DNA from: Ectocarpus siliculosus
Taxonomy: Eukaryota > Sar > Phaeophyceae > Ectocarpales > Ectocarpaceae
Assembly: GCA_000310025.1 (NCBI GenBank)
Contig: FN649732.1
Span: 947,712 to 1,011,711 of the forward strand
Direction of reading: 5' to 3'
Length of the DNA: 64,000 nucleotides
Positions 24,601 through 36,834 of the stretch are shown here, one piece after another (within the stretch, counting starts at the first letter, position 1; each line of letters opens with the position of its first letter). The notes under the pieces were generated by a model. That model did no database searches and was not told the DNA's origin. It saw only the letters and a program-made list of their open reading frames with translations. The translations under genes were made by a program, and so were the position numbers.

Positions 24601-25308
24601 CTCCCGATGTGCCGCCCCCCGCCCTGCGTCCACTCTGTTGGTTCTGTGTGCCACGTCCTTGTCCCTCGTCCTTCTCCTCGTCCTTAGGCTCCCGACCATC
24701 CCTCAGGCAACCCTCACTCCGGCTGAACAGGAAGTCGTTGAGGAAGCGGCGGAGGCGGAACTTGAAGAAGAGATCTCATCCATCGTCGATGTTGCGGTAA
24801 GGTCCTCGCTTTGGCCCTTGTGGCTGTTCTGAAGGCCTTGTATTTTTCGGGGTTTTGAGTTGGTGTGTATGTTGCTCTACTGCAGCTGCCAAGCCAGTTT
24901 TCAACAAAGGTCTAGCTAGGTGTGGGTGTGTTGGAACACCAGAGAACCACAACCCTTACAATTACGCAATCCCTTTGGCATGTACCCTGCAGCATCAGAA
25001 CCAAATGCAAGGCGAAGGAGATTCTGTAAAATTTGGAGCATCAAAGAAATTGTACTGCAGAACGTTTTTAGTGTTTTCTCTCGTGATGAAAGAAGTGAAA
25101 TAGTCCATAGAACAATTCGCAGGCTCGTGCCATCTTCGACACCCAACAATGTGTTCTCATCCCCTTGTGCTTTCGTAACGTTTATTGATATCAGGAGGAT
25201 GCCCGGGAGGACATCGAAGAGGAGGCCGGCAACCAAGGCTTCGTCGTGGAGGACTTGGCCGGAGAAATCCTCGTTGATCCTGTCGAATCGGCTGCCGAAA
25301 CTCCCTAG
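9648..25308 (+). CDS. Secreted Agd3-like (CE18) polysaccharide deacetylase with three N-terminal beta-sandwich modules
   Basis: The model has 36 exons, about 1,522 residues, ATG 9648 (or 9660) and stop TAG 25306-25308. Residues 1 to about 28 form a signal peptide (LKAAGLFGLCNLLG). Residues about 45-190, 225-385 and 435-595 are three repeats of one putative carbohydrate-binding beta-sandwich module (motifs QYEMYFPAP, DWKVDMYSF, YVDQIVVSDG), joined by Pro/Thr/Ala-rich linkers. From about 675 on, the protein follows the fungal Agd3 pattern: a CBM87-like region, then a NodB-like motif 1 (GGVVDDLFL, about 948-956), motif 2 SHTMTH (about 1092-1097), TTTVGTNGYAGM, FATNVYYNC and YMFHQAN (about 1290). 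The Asp plus His-x3-His set matches metal-dependent de-N-acetylation. An acidic tail (EEAAEAELEEE) ends the protein. Exons are 9648-9860, 10115-10177, 10559-10600, 11409-11520, 11711-11796, 12242-12268, 12721-12933 and onward to 25195-25308. The exon at 17609-17895 breaks phase, and one intron uses a GC donor. The substrate is unknown; Agd3 acts on galactosaminogalactan. Confidence 0.72.
12721..14985 (+). repeat. Beta-sandwich module 2 (exons 7-12) of the deacetylase gene
   Basis: The exons are 12721-12933, 13119-13193, 13661-13826, 14063-14151, 14473-14505 and 14713-14985. The module runs from GATAAFVGVESGAAI through QYEMYFPAP and the short exon VQLRTESAGAQ to SIYVDQIVVSDG. It is bordered by phase-0 introns on both sides, so it can be duplicated without a frameshift. 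It is nearly identical in its central exons to module 3, which lies 1.93-2.05 kb downstream. Confidence 0.8.
14713..16924 (+). repeat. Beta-sandwich module 3 (exons 12-17) of the deacetylase gene
   Basis: The exons are 14713-14985, 15168-15242, 15591-15756, 16026-16114, 16419-16451 and 16670-16924. Order, lengths (75, 166, 89 and 33 nt) and phases equal those of module 2, and the start of the intron after each 166-nt exon is also conserved (gtaagccattcagc). The closing exon adds a Pro/Thr/Val-rich linker (APTVAPTVAPT) before the deacetylase region. This is direct evidence for a segmental duplication covering exons and introns. Confidence 0.8.
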
Positions 25309-28300
25309 AAGCTCAATTCGTGGAAGCAGTGCGCGTGATGCGCCTTACATAGACTACAGTAGGCTAGTCGATCGAAGGGTGGTCTTTGTTTTTATCAACT
25401 GCTGTTGTAGCTAATTTTAGCCTTCTTTTGGCGAGAACGGATATGGTGTAGATCCCGCCACGTACATGTACTCTAGTGTGGTTGAAGAAGTGGTGTATGG
25501 TAGGTGTGTGGTTGTAGAAGTGGCTCTTGCGTTTGGAACGAGAAACGGTGTACGTTGGTGATGGAGGAGTGCCTGTTGCCCACTACAGTAGTTGGCAGAG
25601 GGGCCGGACAACTTCTTCTTTGTTGGTGGACTTACTTCATCACGATGCACGATCAAGGACACCGTGATGGCATCCGCACGTCTACCCAAGTGCACTAGAC
25701 TATACTACTTATTTCCCGTATTTATCCAATCTGGACATGATTGATCTTGTAGCTCTTCTTCGCGATAGTGTCGTGTGGTATTATTTCATGCTGTTCGTGT
25801 AGTATACTGTAGTCGAGGCTGATAGGAGTTAGCAGGTCATAAATTGTCGTGATTCCGTCGTCAAATCGACAACTACAACTCCCTAGAATCATCTCTTGTG
25901 TGCAAGCAGTGTTCGCGATGTTTCATTTCTGTATTCGCGGTGTTACTCAATTTCATGTAGGGTAGTGCGTTCCGAGAAGGGCGCGCTCTATGTGACAATG
26001 TAGTCTACAGTAGTAGCTTTCTGTGGCGAGGACGGATGTAAGTTCCACCACTCTCTCTTTGTATGTATGACTGCATGTCTAGAATCTTCGACGCTGCGCA
26101 CTCGATCGTAGAAGCGACTCTCCTCGTGTTCGGAATGAGAAAGAGAAAGAGAGCGGTTATCTCTTGGTGAAGGAGAGGTGCCCGTTGGTCGTCAGCATAT
26201 AAATAGTCGTCAGGCGATCGCAATATGGCCAGTTGGGTCAATGTTGTTCGTTCCCGGATGTAGGAAGGGCAGGACCACCTCGCGTTTTCAGTGTAGACTA
26301 TTCTCTGCTCTTTTCGCCACGCTGCACTGCAAGGACACGTGCTCAGCGTCCACGTTCCTACCCCTGCGTGTTCGCAGCGTAGAGAGAGGCGATGTGCCAA
26401 GGAGGTGTCGGCCATGTGCCGTGGTATCCCACGAAACACGCCACAGGCCGGAATGTGGTAAAGAGCACGAGATCACGTCCGGCAGTGTTTTTTGGGCCTT
26501 GGAGTGGTTGAAATGGTTGTGACCACGACTCCACGAGGGTAATGAAACGCCAGGGTCTGAATGTTACTGTTTGATTTCCGACTGGTAGAAAACATCTAAC
26601 CCTACTGTGCAGAGCCGCATCCATGCCATCACGTATAAGTAGCTAGCGAAACGAAAGATAATCAATTTCGAGTCAGGCCCACCGTGTACATACATCTGAC
26701 GGTTGATGGCTTTGCTGCTTCTCCGACCATGTATATGCATGCGTTCAGCATAACGTGTGAGTTGCCACAGATACATGCGCACCACGTTTTCGGAATCAGT
26801 GCTACTATTGTTGTGCCGGTGGGATGCGGGTGGGGGATGGATGGGCGGTTGCGCGAAAATGAAACCTCCGAAAAACGAATCAATGAATATAGATGGATGG
26901 GTACATAGATGAGCAGGCCTGCCGTCTCCCCGCGTGTGAGAGAGCACTGTAGTCTCCTTGCTGTGCCAAAAATACAACTCGTCATCGATCATCGGTGTAA
27001 TCATACATCGAATCATGGGGGCCGCCTGACAAGAGGAGACGACGCGATACAATTTTTTCGACACAACCACCACCTATTAATAGCGCTGAATGGTGCATTT
27101 TTTCGTCATCCATTCTGTAGGGCGAATAATATGTATCTAGAGAACATTTCATCCTGGGAGAGAGATCGCCATGCAGTCGGTGCACTTGTTCCTGCCTGAA
27201 ACTGGCGGACGAGGATGATGCCTTCATCCTGGAATGTATGGATCCCCAACGCACATTAGTGCGCACTGGCAAAAACCGCCCGCGTCCCCCCCAGACAGTT
27301 CGACCGACGCGAGTCAAATTGCAAGACCACAGGTCACGGGGCACAACATATATACTGCAAGCCAACAGCACAGCAGCATATATACAATACGTTGTTGATT
27401 GTTGACACTTCGTAACATAGTTCAACCGAGAAAAAGAATCTCGATCGCGTCCCCATGCGAACAGCGGCGGGGTCTTGTCTCAGCAGTACGAAAATATCTT
27501 GCACGGACCAATGGGGATACATCGATTCTTGTGCATCCACAGGTTGACAAAATAATAAATTAATTTGACACACCATTTTAAGCAACGCTTCGGGCCTCCC
27601 GCCCTCCCTCCAGCACCGGCCTACTGCCACCCGATCTACCGACCCAACGCTTTAGGCTCACCTGTTGACACACAGTAACAGATGGCATCACAACTACGAT
27701 GCGATAACAAGACGGGACGAGAACTGTAACAATCTCTTCTTGTACCCGGAGGTCTTTTCTTGCTTTCTTGTGTGGAAATCAGAAACGAAAGGGATTCATG
27801 TTCATAATCTCAAAAACGATCAGCCCTCCAATGTTCTATTTGCCAGACTCCAAATTAGCAGTGTCTGAATCTATTTAAGACCGCCTTACTGGTCGAAGCT
27901 CTTCGAATGCCGCAGGACATGGAATCTGCCATGGGCCATGGGCACTGGAGAGAGACGAGACGAGAGAAAGCAGGGCTGCCAAAGCCCAGACACGGCGGGC
28001 ATCCTCCCTCCCACCCAATCTCGATTCTAAAAGCGTAAATCGACACGGCTCTCCAGCCTTGCTATGAAGATACTTCCTCGGTACCTGGAACCAGCTACCC
28101 CACCCCATAGACTAGTTGGATTACACCCAAAGCGTATCGTACTTCTTCAAATCGTGCGGGTGGGACAAATAAGCAACAGGAGAAGAGAAACACCTATTCC
28201 TGGCCTCCCATCGTCACAACCCTAAATATGTCTTCCCAATAAGACTAAACAGCTAGCCCGCCTAACCCTAGCCTAAACCACAAACCAGACAGACAGACAG

Positions 28301-28452
28301 ACAGCGAAAGATCCACCAACTATCGCCTCCTAGCTCTAACAACAAAGAAAGCCAACAGTTAGAAATCCTCCAAACGCCGGACCCTAACCCTAAGTTGCAA
28401 GGCCTGGCGGCTGCGGCGAGGTCTACTAACATTGTCGCCTGTTGCGGCGCGT
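25309..28452. other. Intergenic region with a diverged tandem duplication; no gene seen
   Basis: The stretch holds the 3' flanks of two convergent genes. Sequence at about 25315-25600 recurs in diverged form at about 25895-26195; shared blocks include the tagaag-tggctct and gtgcctgttg regions. A minus-strand open frame at 26564-27073 was examined and not accepted. Telomere-like accctaa motifs occur around 28265 and 28381. No tRNA was recognised. Confidence 0.45.
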
Positions 28453-31400
28453 TTACATCTTAAAGAAGGGGAGAGCGGTGATGGAGCACATGGACAAGAA
28501 CGCCATTAGCTGGAACACCTGCTCCCAGGTCCAGTCCATCGCCATGAGGCTCTGCAACGAAAGGAACCAACCAAGGAAGGCGCTTTGAAGTCAAACGGTC
28601 GGCCAAAAAGACCCTCGGGATGCAAGGATTGGACAGGAATGGCGACACCGAAAAGGACAAGTCCTGGAGTGCTGTGGGGCAGAATCCAACGTGTTTGGTT
28701 ACATGTAAACATGTAGGGTTTGAGCGGGAGGACGTACACAAAAGGACGGTATGGTGTCGTGTGTTGATGGTTCACGAACACCGCTCTGTTCAAAAATAAA
28801 GGGGCCATTCAAGCGGGTCGCCCCGGAAGTCGAGTTGGTACATCTATTCTCGAAAACCTTCTGGTGGTCAGGGTCAGGGTCAGGGTCAGGGTCAGGGTCA
28901 GGGGTTCGAACCCCGATGTAAGCGAGCTGTTCTTGCAAAGCGAATTTTTCTCTCGCTTCCGTTCCTGGCCTGGGTGGAAAGCGCTAGTTCGTGTACACAC
29001 CGAGGGAAGAGAGTGCTGCACTCTTCTCGCAAAAATAATCGGAGCCAAAGTACCACAGGAGGGGTTGGGTAGGGGACCTGACGGAGAGAAACCCTTCTGT
29101 GTGACTGACCACGGGTTGGAGAAAACGGCACAACAAGTGCTGTGAGCGCTGACTTGAAGTGAAGACAAAAAAGGAAACGGATACAAGCGCGAATACCACA
29201 ATGATCCCTATATTTTCAAACAGAGAGAAAATTCAAAACCGGTCATTTTCTCACCTTGGTGAGGAAGGTACCCGAAATGCTAGCAACAGCGAAGGCCGTA
29301 AACAAGACGCCGTAAACCTTGGCCCCGATCGCTCCCCCGAACACCTGTGTCGACAACAAGAGGGGGGAGGCAGCGATGGCGTATTTTACAAGACAAGCTC
29401 TTGCTGGCAGCATGAAAGGCCGACACAGTATGTTGTTCTCGGGCGGTCGAAACCAAGATAGATACTGTAGGTAGATACAGAGATACATGTAGGAGGGGAA
29501 CTACGTCTTTTGCTTTGCGCAGAAGACAACGGGGAGATCGGCAGGCACAGCTTCTATAGGTACGGCATGCGCACCAGTAATAATAACAATAAAATAACAT
29601 GCATTCAAAAAAAACTCAAAAACATCTTCCGACTGAGCGCGATGAATGCACCGAGTACTGCACTGACTGTTTTCATCGGTCGCGTCTGTCTGTCTGTCTG
29701 TCTGACCTTGGAGCAAAGAGCGGGGAACATGGCGAAGTTGCCTCCGAGGCAGAAGAGCAGGGTGCCCGTGCCCACGAGGTATCCCGCCTTAGACTGGGAC
29801 AGCACCGTGTAGAATGCCGTTGCGCTGCCCTGGTTATCACGTGGTATTCGAGACGTACACATCGGGGGCGATAGAGGGAAACGGAAACGGTTAAAGGCGT
29901 GCATTTCGATAAATAACAACTTGGGACAACTGAGGGGTAGGATTTCCGAAGGCATTGCCCTCGAAGCTACGCACACTACTACACACTACTTACCCCGCAG
30001 CGGATCTCTCGCTAAAGCAGACCGAGGGTTCACGACAAGACGCACCAACAATGGTGAAGCGGCCACACGAGTCAGAGAGAGACATTAACAGGGGTGATAA
30101 CAATCAAAAACGAAGTCAAACTGTTCAGGAAAAGCAAGGGGACACAATAGAATTTGCTAGTTAATTCCAAGTGTGGTGTTGGGGAGGACGCATGCTGCAA
30201 CCCGACGATCGATTATCGTATCGAACTCCAGCGCCCGTAACAAGGGGAACACTATTACGCATGTACCCAACCGAACGAATTTGCCATCTGATAGCGGTGC
30301 ACATCAACACCAACAAGGGATGGGACAGGAGACAAGGACAGCAACAACAATGACACCCACCTGAAGCACCGCGAGAGCGGCGAACAATGACTTGAACTGC
30401 ACAACGTCGAGCAAGTTGCCCCAAAACAGTCGCCCTGCTGCGTTGCACAGCGCCGCCACCGATCCAACCAAGGACTGGAATTGGTCCGACTATTGTGTGT
30501 TGAACGGATACGACCGCGGGAGACGGGGGGCGGTGGGGGGGGGGTCAACGTTCGTTCTTTATCGGGGGAAAGTAATTGTAATTGTAGTCTGGCACAGAGC
30601 GGGCCAGCTTCCATCTTGACACGGTGTTCATTCATCATGCCAATCAGGAGCCCTACATTTCGTCATCTGATGGGCAAGGAACACTGAATGTTGAACGTTG
30701 TCGTCGCACGTGAATTAGTACAAGCACGTGGTATTGTGTTGGATCTGTGTGCCTCGTTCTCCAGGTCAACAACGCAAAGCTCGCCGTCAAACAACAAAGA
30801 ACGAGCAAAGGCGAACCAAAAAAAAGCTTGCATTATGCACCGCAACTCGTTATCCCTCGGGGGAGCCAACATCATCCGCAGCATCTTCTTATTTTCGCGT
30901 CGAGGTGAGAGTTTCAGACTACCAATATTTCTTTTACCCGTCCCCGTTGTGCAGAAAATCGGGCAGAAAGCGTCGCGCCTGCTCCGCCTCAAGGGCAGCT
31001 CAACTGGACAGCCTAGCGGAAGGATACCGTCGCCCCGCACAGACAACACACCCGTGGCTTGCCCCAAAACACACACCACACCAATAATTGTCAGAAAAAA
31101 AAAAGCTGAACCTGGTGCTGCCTGCCTGCCTCCATCCAAACTATGCCGGTGCAAGACACAGGCAAATACAACAGCACCTTGAGGATGTCGACACTCCCAC
31201 CGTACTGCTTGTAGCAGTTGGCGACGTTGATACCGCTAGTGCCGATCATGAGCGCCTGCGCGGGCAGAGGGATAAAACGGGTGCGCGCCAAGCATCAGCA
31301 ACGGGACGGACAAAAAAGGGTGCCCACGCAGCAAGACAATCTACCTGCGTACCGAAAACCCTAATGAAGTGCCAAGCATCTTCAAGCGAAGATTTATATA

Positions 31401-34400
31401 GAACTTCTGTGCGGGGATGGCCTGACCTTGTCTGTAGAACAGATTCATCCTTTCTCGATGGGGGGGGGGGGGTGTACTCATAGTCGTGCATGCCGTAGTC
31501 GTTAGACCATTGACCTCGCATCCCTACAAAGCCGGGACGGAGCACGCCGGGTTCTCACCGGACCAGGCTCTCACATCACCAAGCGCGAAGCACCGTGAGG
31601 TATTCGGCGAGTCGCATGAAGGATGAGCTGCATCCTGCTAAGGGTGTTCGGCATCTTGTGCTTACTTCCTTGCGTACGGATGACAGCTGCGCATGACTTA
31701 ATTTATTTTCTGGTGCGTTCACTTCCAGAGACAGTTACAAGCACTGTGTAGCTGCCTCGAGGATGCTTGACCATTTTAACACAATGTGGTGCGATCATCC
31801 CCCTTGCCCGGAGTGAGGTTTCTCCACCCCGCACAACATGATCTACTCGACCACCATTATGGTTACCGCCAAAAAAAAAAACGAGGTAAAAAACAAAAAA
31901 CGGTAACCTGGTTGCCAAGTTCACGAAGTGAATTGGCTTGTTTTACAACGTCGTTGCCAAGCGACGAAAACCCAATCCCGATGGCAAACACCGTCGTGCA
32001 TGCCGTAGTCGTCAGACCATTGACCTCGCATCCCTACAAAGCCGGAACGGAGCACGCCGGGTTCTCACCGGACCAGGCTCTCACATCACCAAGCGCGAAG
32101 CGCCGTGAGGCATTCGGCGAGTCGCATGAAGGATGAGCTGCATCCTGCTAAGGGTGTTCGGCATCTTGTGCTTACTTCCTTGCGTACGGATGACAGCTGC
32201 GTATGACTTAATTTATTTTCTGGTGCGTTCACTTCCAGAGACAGTTGTAAGCACTGTGTAACTGCCTCGAGGATGCTTGACCATTTTAACATAACGTGGT
32301 GCGATCATCCCCCTTGCGCGGAGTGAGGTTTCTCCACCCCGCACAACATGATCTACTCGACCACCATTATGGTTACCGCCAAAAAAAAGCCAGAGGAAAA
32401 AAAAAACCGGTAACCTGGTTGCCGAGTTCACGAAGTGAACTGGCTTGTTTTGCAACGTCGTTGCCAAGCGACGAAAACCCAATCCCGATGGCAAACACCG
32501 AGGGGGGGGCTTGTTTTACAACGTCGTTGCCAAGCGACGAAAACCCAATCCCGATGGCAAACACCGAGGGGGGGGCTTGTTTTACAACGTCGTTGCCAAG
32601 CGACGAAAACCCAACACCGGGAGGGGCGGCATGTTTACAACGTCGTTGCCAAGCGACGAAAACCCAACCCCGACGGCAAACACCGGGTGGGGGGCAGGGG
32701 GCAGGGGGGGGGGGGGGGGGCACCCTTTATTTTTTGCCCCCCTTACGGGTAAAACCTTTGCCCCCCCCCCCCCAAAAAAACGNNNNNNNNNNNNNNNNNN
32801 NNNNNNNNNNNNNNNNNNNNNNNNNNNNNNNNNNNNNNNNNNNNNNNNNNNNNNNNNNNNNNNNNNNNNNNNNNNNNNNNNNGGGGGGGGGGGGGGGGGG
32901 GGGCGTACTCTTATGTTTTGCACGCCTTAGCGGTTAGACCATTGACCACGCGTCCTCGAGAGTACGGAGCATTGTTCCCACAGGACCGATCACCGATGGC
33001 CAATCGTTCCTTCCTACTTGCCAAAGGTGGCTCAAAAATGTGTTCCCTAGATTATCTATCCTATTGATATCACTTCTCGATGGGGGGTGGGACATTTACC
33101 AGAGCTGAGGGTCCATGCCCACGACGAGGAACGCTCATGGTGCCCAACAGCCCACATGGACCACCGAAATTCTTGAGGCCGTAAAAAAATGTTTTCGTGG
33201 AGGTTGAACAAAGGACTAAGACGGCTAGTGGAAAAAACCGAAACTAGACCCAGAACTTCGGTCCGTCGTTCATGCCAACGTTCTACCCCCGTTGCCCCTA
33301 GCCCAGCGTAGAGAATACTTGAACGTCAGAACTTAACGCTAGTCGCAACCCTACCTGTTCAATAACGCCTTACATGCTCGTGTGATAGACCGAACATGTA
33401 AATAAATACAGCGTGTGTAACGACCTGACGTCAAAGGTGTCCCATGGGAGCATGGAAATGGGCGCAACGGCTGCTGCGGGTCGGTTGGTCAGTAGACACC
33501 GCCATGTGTTCGGCCAATGTTAAATGTTCTCACAGAGATCGATCGGACTTCGTCCACAACAACCAACTGTTCCAACACGTTGTGGCCGTGCTGGCTCGAT
33601 ACTCTACAATTGTGTTCGTCACCGTGACGTCTTTCGGAGATCATGTGCAACACGGACACGCGCCCCTTCGAAACGGACGGGTCGTCGTTCTGTGCATTCG
33701 AGCGCTGAGGCGCGATTGAGACTGAACATAAAATCTTAACGAACCGTGTCACTTGAAAGCAAAACGTTGCGAATAACAGTTGCTGTAGTGCTGTAGTAGA
33801 CCGAGTGGAGTTCCTGCAGCGAGGAATGGCAAGGTAAGGTCTCATAGGATGGGGGAAGAACGAACTCGTAGGATGGGGGAAGAACGAACTCATGCTCGCC
33901 CTCCCTCCTACCCGAAACACGACGCAGTATGTACTGTTATGTTCTGTTCTGTTCTGTATCGCACAACAGCAACGTGAGAGTGACGCAAGGTAAGACAAGA
34001 CAAGATACACCACAACACAATACCCGAACGAACAAGCGCTTCTTTTCTGCACAAAAAAAAAAAGAAACAAGGCACGGGACGGCACACACACAAACCCCAA
34101 AAGCCGCCCTTGAAGACTCCCTCCCTCCCTCCCTCACTCACTCACTCCCTCACTAACTCACTCAACTCACTCATTCACTCACTCACCATGAACCACATGA
34201 GCCAGAACCTCTTGTCCTTCACCACCTGCTTCAAGCTAGTCCCCGTCGCCGCCGCTTGCACCTTCCCGTGGCCCCTGTTGTTCCTGCCGCCCTTGGGAGC
34301 AGCTGCGACGGGCGGTGGCCTGATGACGGTGGATCCCAAGGCGGCCACGAGGAAGTAGATGAGGGCCAGCTTTCGGAGCATGACGGGGAAGTTAGCGTAG

Positions 34401-36603
34401 ACCTCGTCGGGGTAGACTCCGTCGACGGCGTCGAGCCCCTTGGGGTTGATGATACCCGTGCCCACCTTAGGTAAGGTCGGCGACATTTTCAAACGTGCGA
34501 ATACAGTTCTCATGCCAACGTCCATGGCAGTGGGGTGGAGTAGGGTTCGCCAACGAGGGTGTAAGACTCACTCGCGGTGCCCATGGTTTGAGGTGCTAGT
34601 CTCTAGGGTACGACTGAACCGAAACGATTGGTATTCATGTGGTCTCCAGCAGCTCAGGCGCCAGCCACGCCGAGCGCGTCACAAACACCAAGTATATATG
34701 AATACAAACACAAACATAATTCACATGAATAAAAACCACCCCCCGAATAGACACTCGGGACACGGCACATTACAGGACCGTGACCGCTCGCAAACTGCAT
34801 TCATGTAACACGGTATCCTTGTGGCTGCGAAGAAAGCATTCTGAATATGAACGTACGCGAAGCGTTCTGGCATCGCAAGCAAACAACGGTTCCAAAGTCC
34901 GCCTTCCGTCAAGCTGGAGGCCATCAACCACACAAGGCTAAGACTCTGCTTCGGTTCGCCTTACAACCCTGACCAAGACAAAAAGAAAAGAAAAGAAAAG
35001 AAAAGAAAAGAAAAGAAAAGAAAAGAAAAGAAAAGAAAAGAAAAGAAAAGACAAGGGAAGGAAATACCGCACGGCTCCCAAGTCTCTGCATCATGCAGGC
35101 GGGAGCGCAATAGCAACACCGACACCACAAGCGCGGGCCTCACTCACCTGGTTGAAGACGAACCCGCCGGCCCCGAATCCGGCTACGACGGCACCGCTCA
35201 CCATCCCCTTCCTGCTAGGGAACCACCTCCAACCGTTCACCATGGGGGCGGTGTAGGCGAGACCGATCCCGGAGCCGAACATGAACGAGTAGCAGAACAT
35301 GAAGATGGCAAGGTTTGGTGCATACGATGACAGGAATACCCCCAGGGCCATAATCCCGCAGCCCAACGCCGTGGTCGCCTGGTGATATCACGCATGTAGG
35401 GTTTCGTGTAGGTTGGGCGAGTAGCGGGGTAATGTTGTGGGTAGGGTTGGGGCCGGAGGGGGACGGAGACATCAAAGTCGGGGGCAACGCTACGAGGGCG
35501 ATGTCAGAGAGGGCCCTTAGATCCACTACTGGTACATTACAAGTACGGCTGCAGTGAACGCCTATCAAACATAACGTCTGTGTGTCGGTGCTGTCTTTCA
35601 ACTGGCGATTGATGACCTCCAAATAGGAAGGACGATACCAGCAAACAACAAGGGCTGGACCACGCAACGGAGACACCCCATCTGGCTCGTGCGAGCTGCT
35701 TCCAACTCGGTGCTGCTGACGCAAATGGACTGCGACTACCATACGCGGGGCAATTTGCAGAAACAACGCCATCCAGATCGGAAAAGCCCGCGGCCCTCAT
35801 GCTTTGGGGGAGCCCACGGAATAGCAATATTACGGCCTGTTGAAAGACCGACATCCTTTTGACCATCAACCCGCCAGCACCGCCGTCGATGCCAACTACC
35901 AAGAAAACGCTCGACTTCCGTGTACCTTAGGAGGGGAGTGGTTTCAGGACCTCCTACCTCCTACCTGGCATCCGATCTTCTCCTGGAAGTAGGGGCCGAG
36001 CGGCATAGCCAATGTTTGCGACACAAAGGTTGCGGGCAGGATGTAGGAGGCGTGGGAGCAGCCAGGGGCGCTGCCAAAGCACTTGAGCCTGCAGTTACAA
36101 TCGCCGTTAACAAGAGGAGGGGGGGCGCGATACCATGGGGCAGGAAATGCTTCAGCGACGGCTGAAACTCTGGGCATGCAGGGATCAACAGGGCCGGGGT
36201 GCGACGCGATAAAAGCACGAGATACTCTTGTACACTCGTGCCCGTACTGGGGAGGCTGTGACGATGCGACAAATGCACGACATACATGCATACACTCGCG
36301 TACGCTGGTCGGCTAACTGCACTAACGTGCTCGTGTAGGTGACTAGTTTCTTTCTCACTTTTCGGGCACGTACGGCACGAAGTTCCCCCAGCAGTACGTG
36401 GTACCCAGAACCAGGTGGCACAGAGCTCCGCCCAGCACGCCCAGCACGCCCACCCTAGCCCTTCGCTGTACGTCGCCAGCGTACAGAAAGCGAGTAAGGC
36501 GGAGGTCAGACACATGGCACCCAACGCTGGAGATTGTGAAGAGAAAGAAAGAGAGAGGTGGTCTGCGACGAGAACCCCTGGCTGAATCGAACACAGATCG
36601 CAT
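28453..36603 (-). CDS. MFS transporter, oxalate/formate antiporter (OFA)-like
   Basis: Nine minus-strand exons join in phase: 36465-36359, 36088-35965, 35378-35148, 34465-34187, 31255-31178, 30474-30361, 29829-29707, 29344-29255 and 28551-28453 (stop TAA at 28453-28455). About 414 residues carry twelve hydrophobic segments, from GVLGVLGGALCHLVLGTTY to LMAFLSMCSITALPFF. The central NGWRWFPSRKGMVSG followed by AGFGAGGF is typical of OFA-type carriers, whose members exchange or import small carboxylates. A hydrophilic Gly/Lys/Arg-rich loop (APKGGRNNRGHGK) lies in exon 34465-34187, as in the usual central loop. The N-terminus is unresolved: the frame stays open to ATG 36603, but a pyrimidine tract with an acceptor near 36527 suggests an upstream exon. 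The 2.9-kb intron 31256-34186 contains repeats and an assembly gap. The substrate is not predictable. Confidence 0.68.
28868..28903. repeat. Telomere-like hexamer array (TCAGGG)n in an intron
   Basis: About six tandem copies of the 6-bp unit cagggt occur within the last intron of the MFS gene. The unit differs by one base from the common TTAGGG telomere repeat. Shorter related runs occur near 12505, 28381 and 63402. Confidence 0.75.
31483..32690. repeat. 510-bp tandem duplication followed by a 54-66 bp minisatellite
   Basis: Units 31483-31992 and 31993-32502 are near-identical direct copies (period 510 bp). Their 3' ends continue as four short copies starting near 32444, 32510, 32576 and 32630 (core acgtcgttgccaagcgacga). 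Each short copy is followed by a G-rich run. Sequence after the gap (about 32900-32950) resembles the start of the 510-bp unit, so the array continues through the gap. It lies in the largest intron of the MFS gene. The core contains a short palindrome around gttgccaagcgac. Confidence 0.85.
32783..32882. other. Assembly gap (100 N)
   Basis: Exactly 100 unknown bases are bordered by C and G homopolymers within the repeat array, the usual placeholder for a gap of unknown size. Confidence 0.95.
34980..35050. repeat. Pentanucleotide microsatellite (AAAAG)n
   Basis: About fourteen perfect tandem copies of aaaag lie in the intron between MFS exons 35378-35148 and 34465-34187. The run sits about 98 bases downstream of the donor of the 35148 exon on the transcribed strand, where it is pyrimidine-rich (CTTTT). 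Confidence 0.9.
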
Positions 36604-36834
36604 GGACAATCCCTACACCCCGAACATTCCTGGCAAAGCTTTCTTCGTAGAGAAGCATGTGTGTGCGCGACCTCTGCTCCAACCAAGCATCGTTGACAAA
36701 GCATTTTCATTCCATGCGAGACACATAATAAAGATGCGGTGTGATAAGATGAACGTGAGATGTGGGTACTGGTGAGGTGTCGTGGTTGACTACGGTAGTT
36801 TGGGTCCAGGGTGGATGTGATCATGCGATGCATA

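Noticed and set aside
26564-27073. 169-codon open frame on the minus strand
   Set aside because: Composition is not protein-like, there is no family resemblance or splice support, and it overlaps the intergenic region of two convergent genes.
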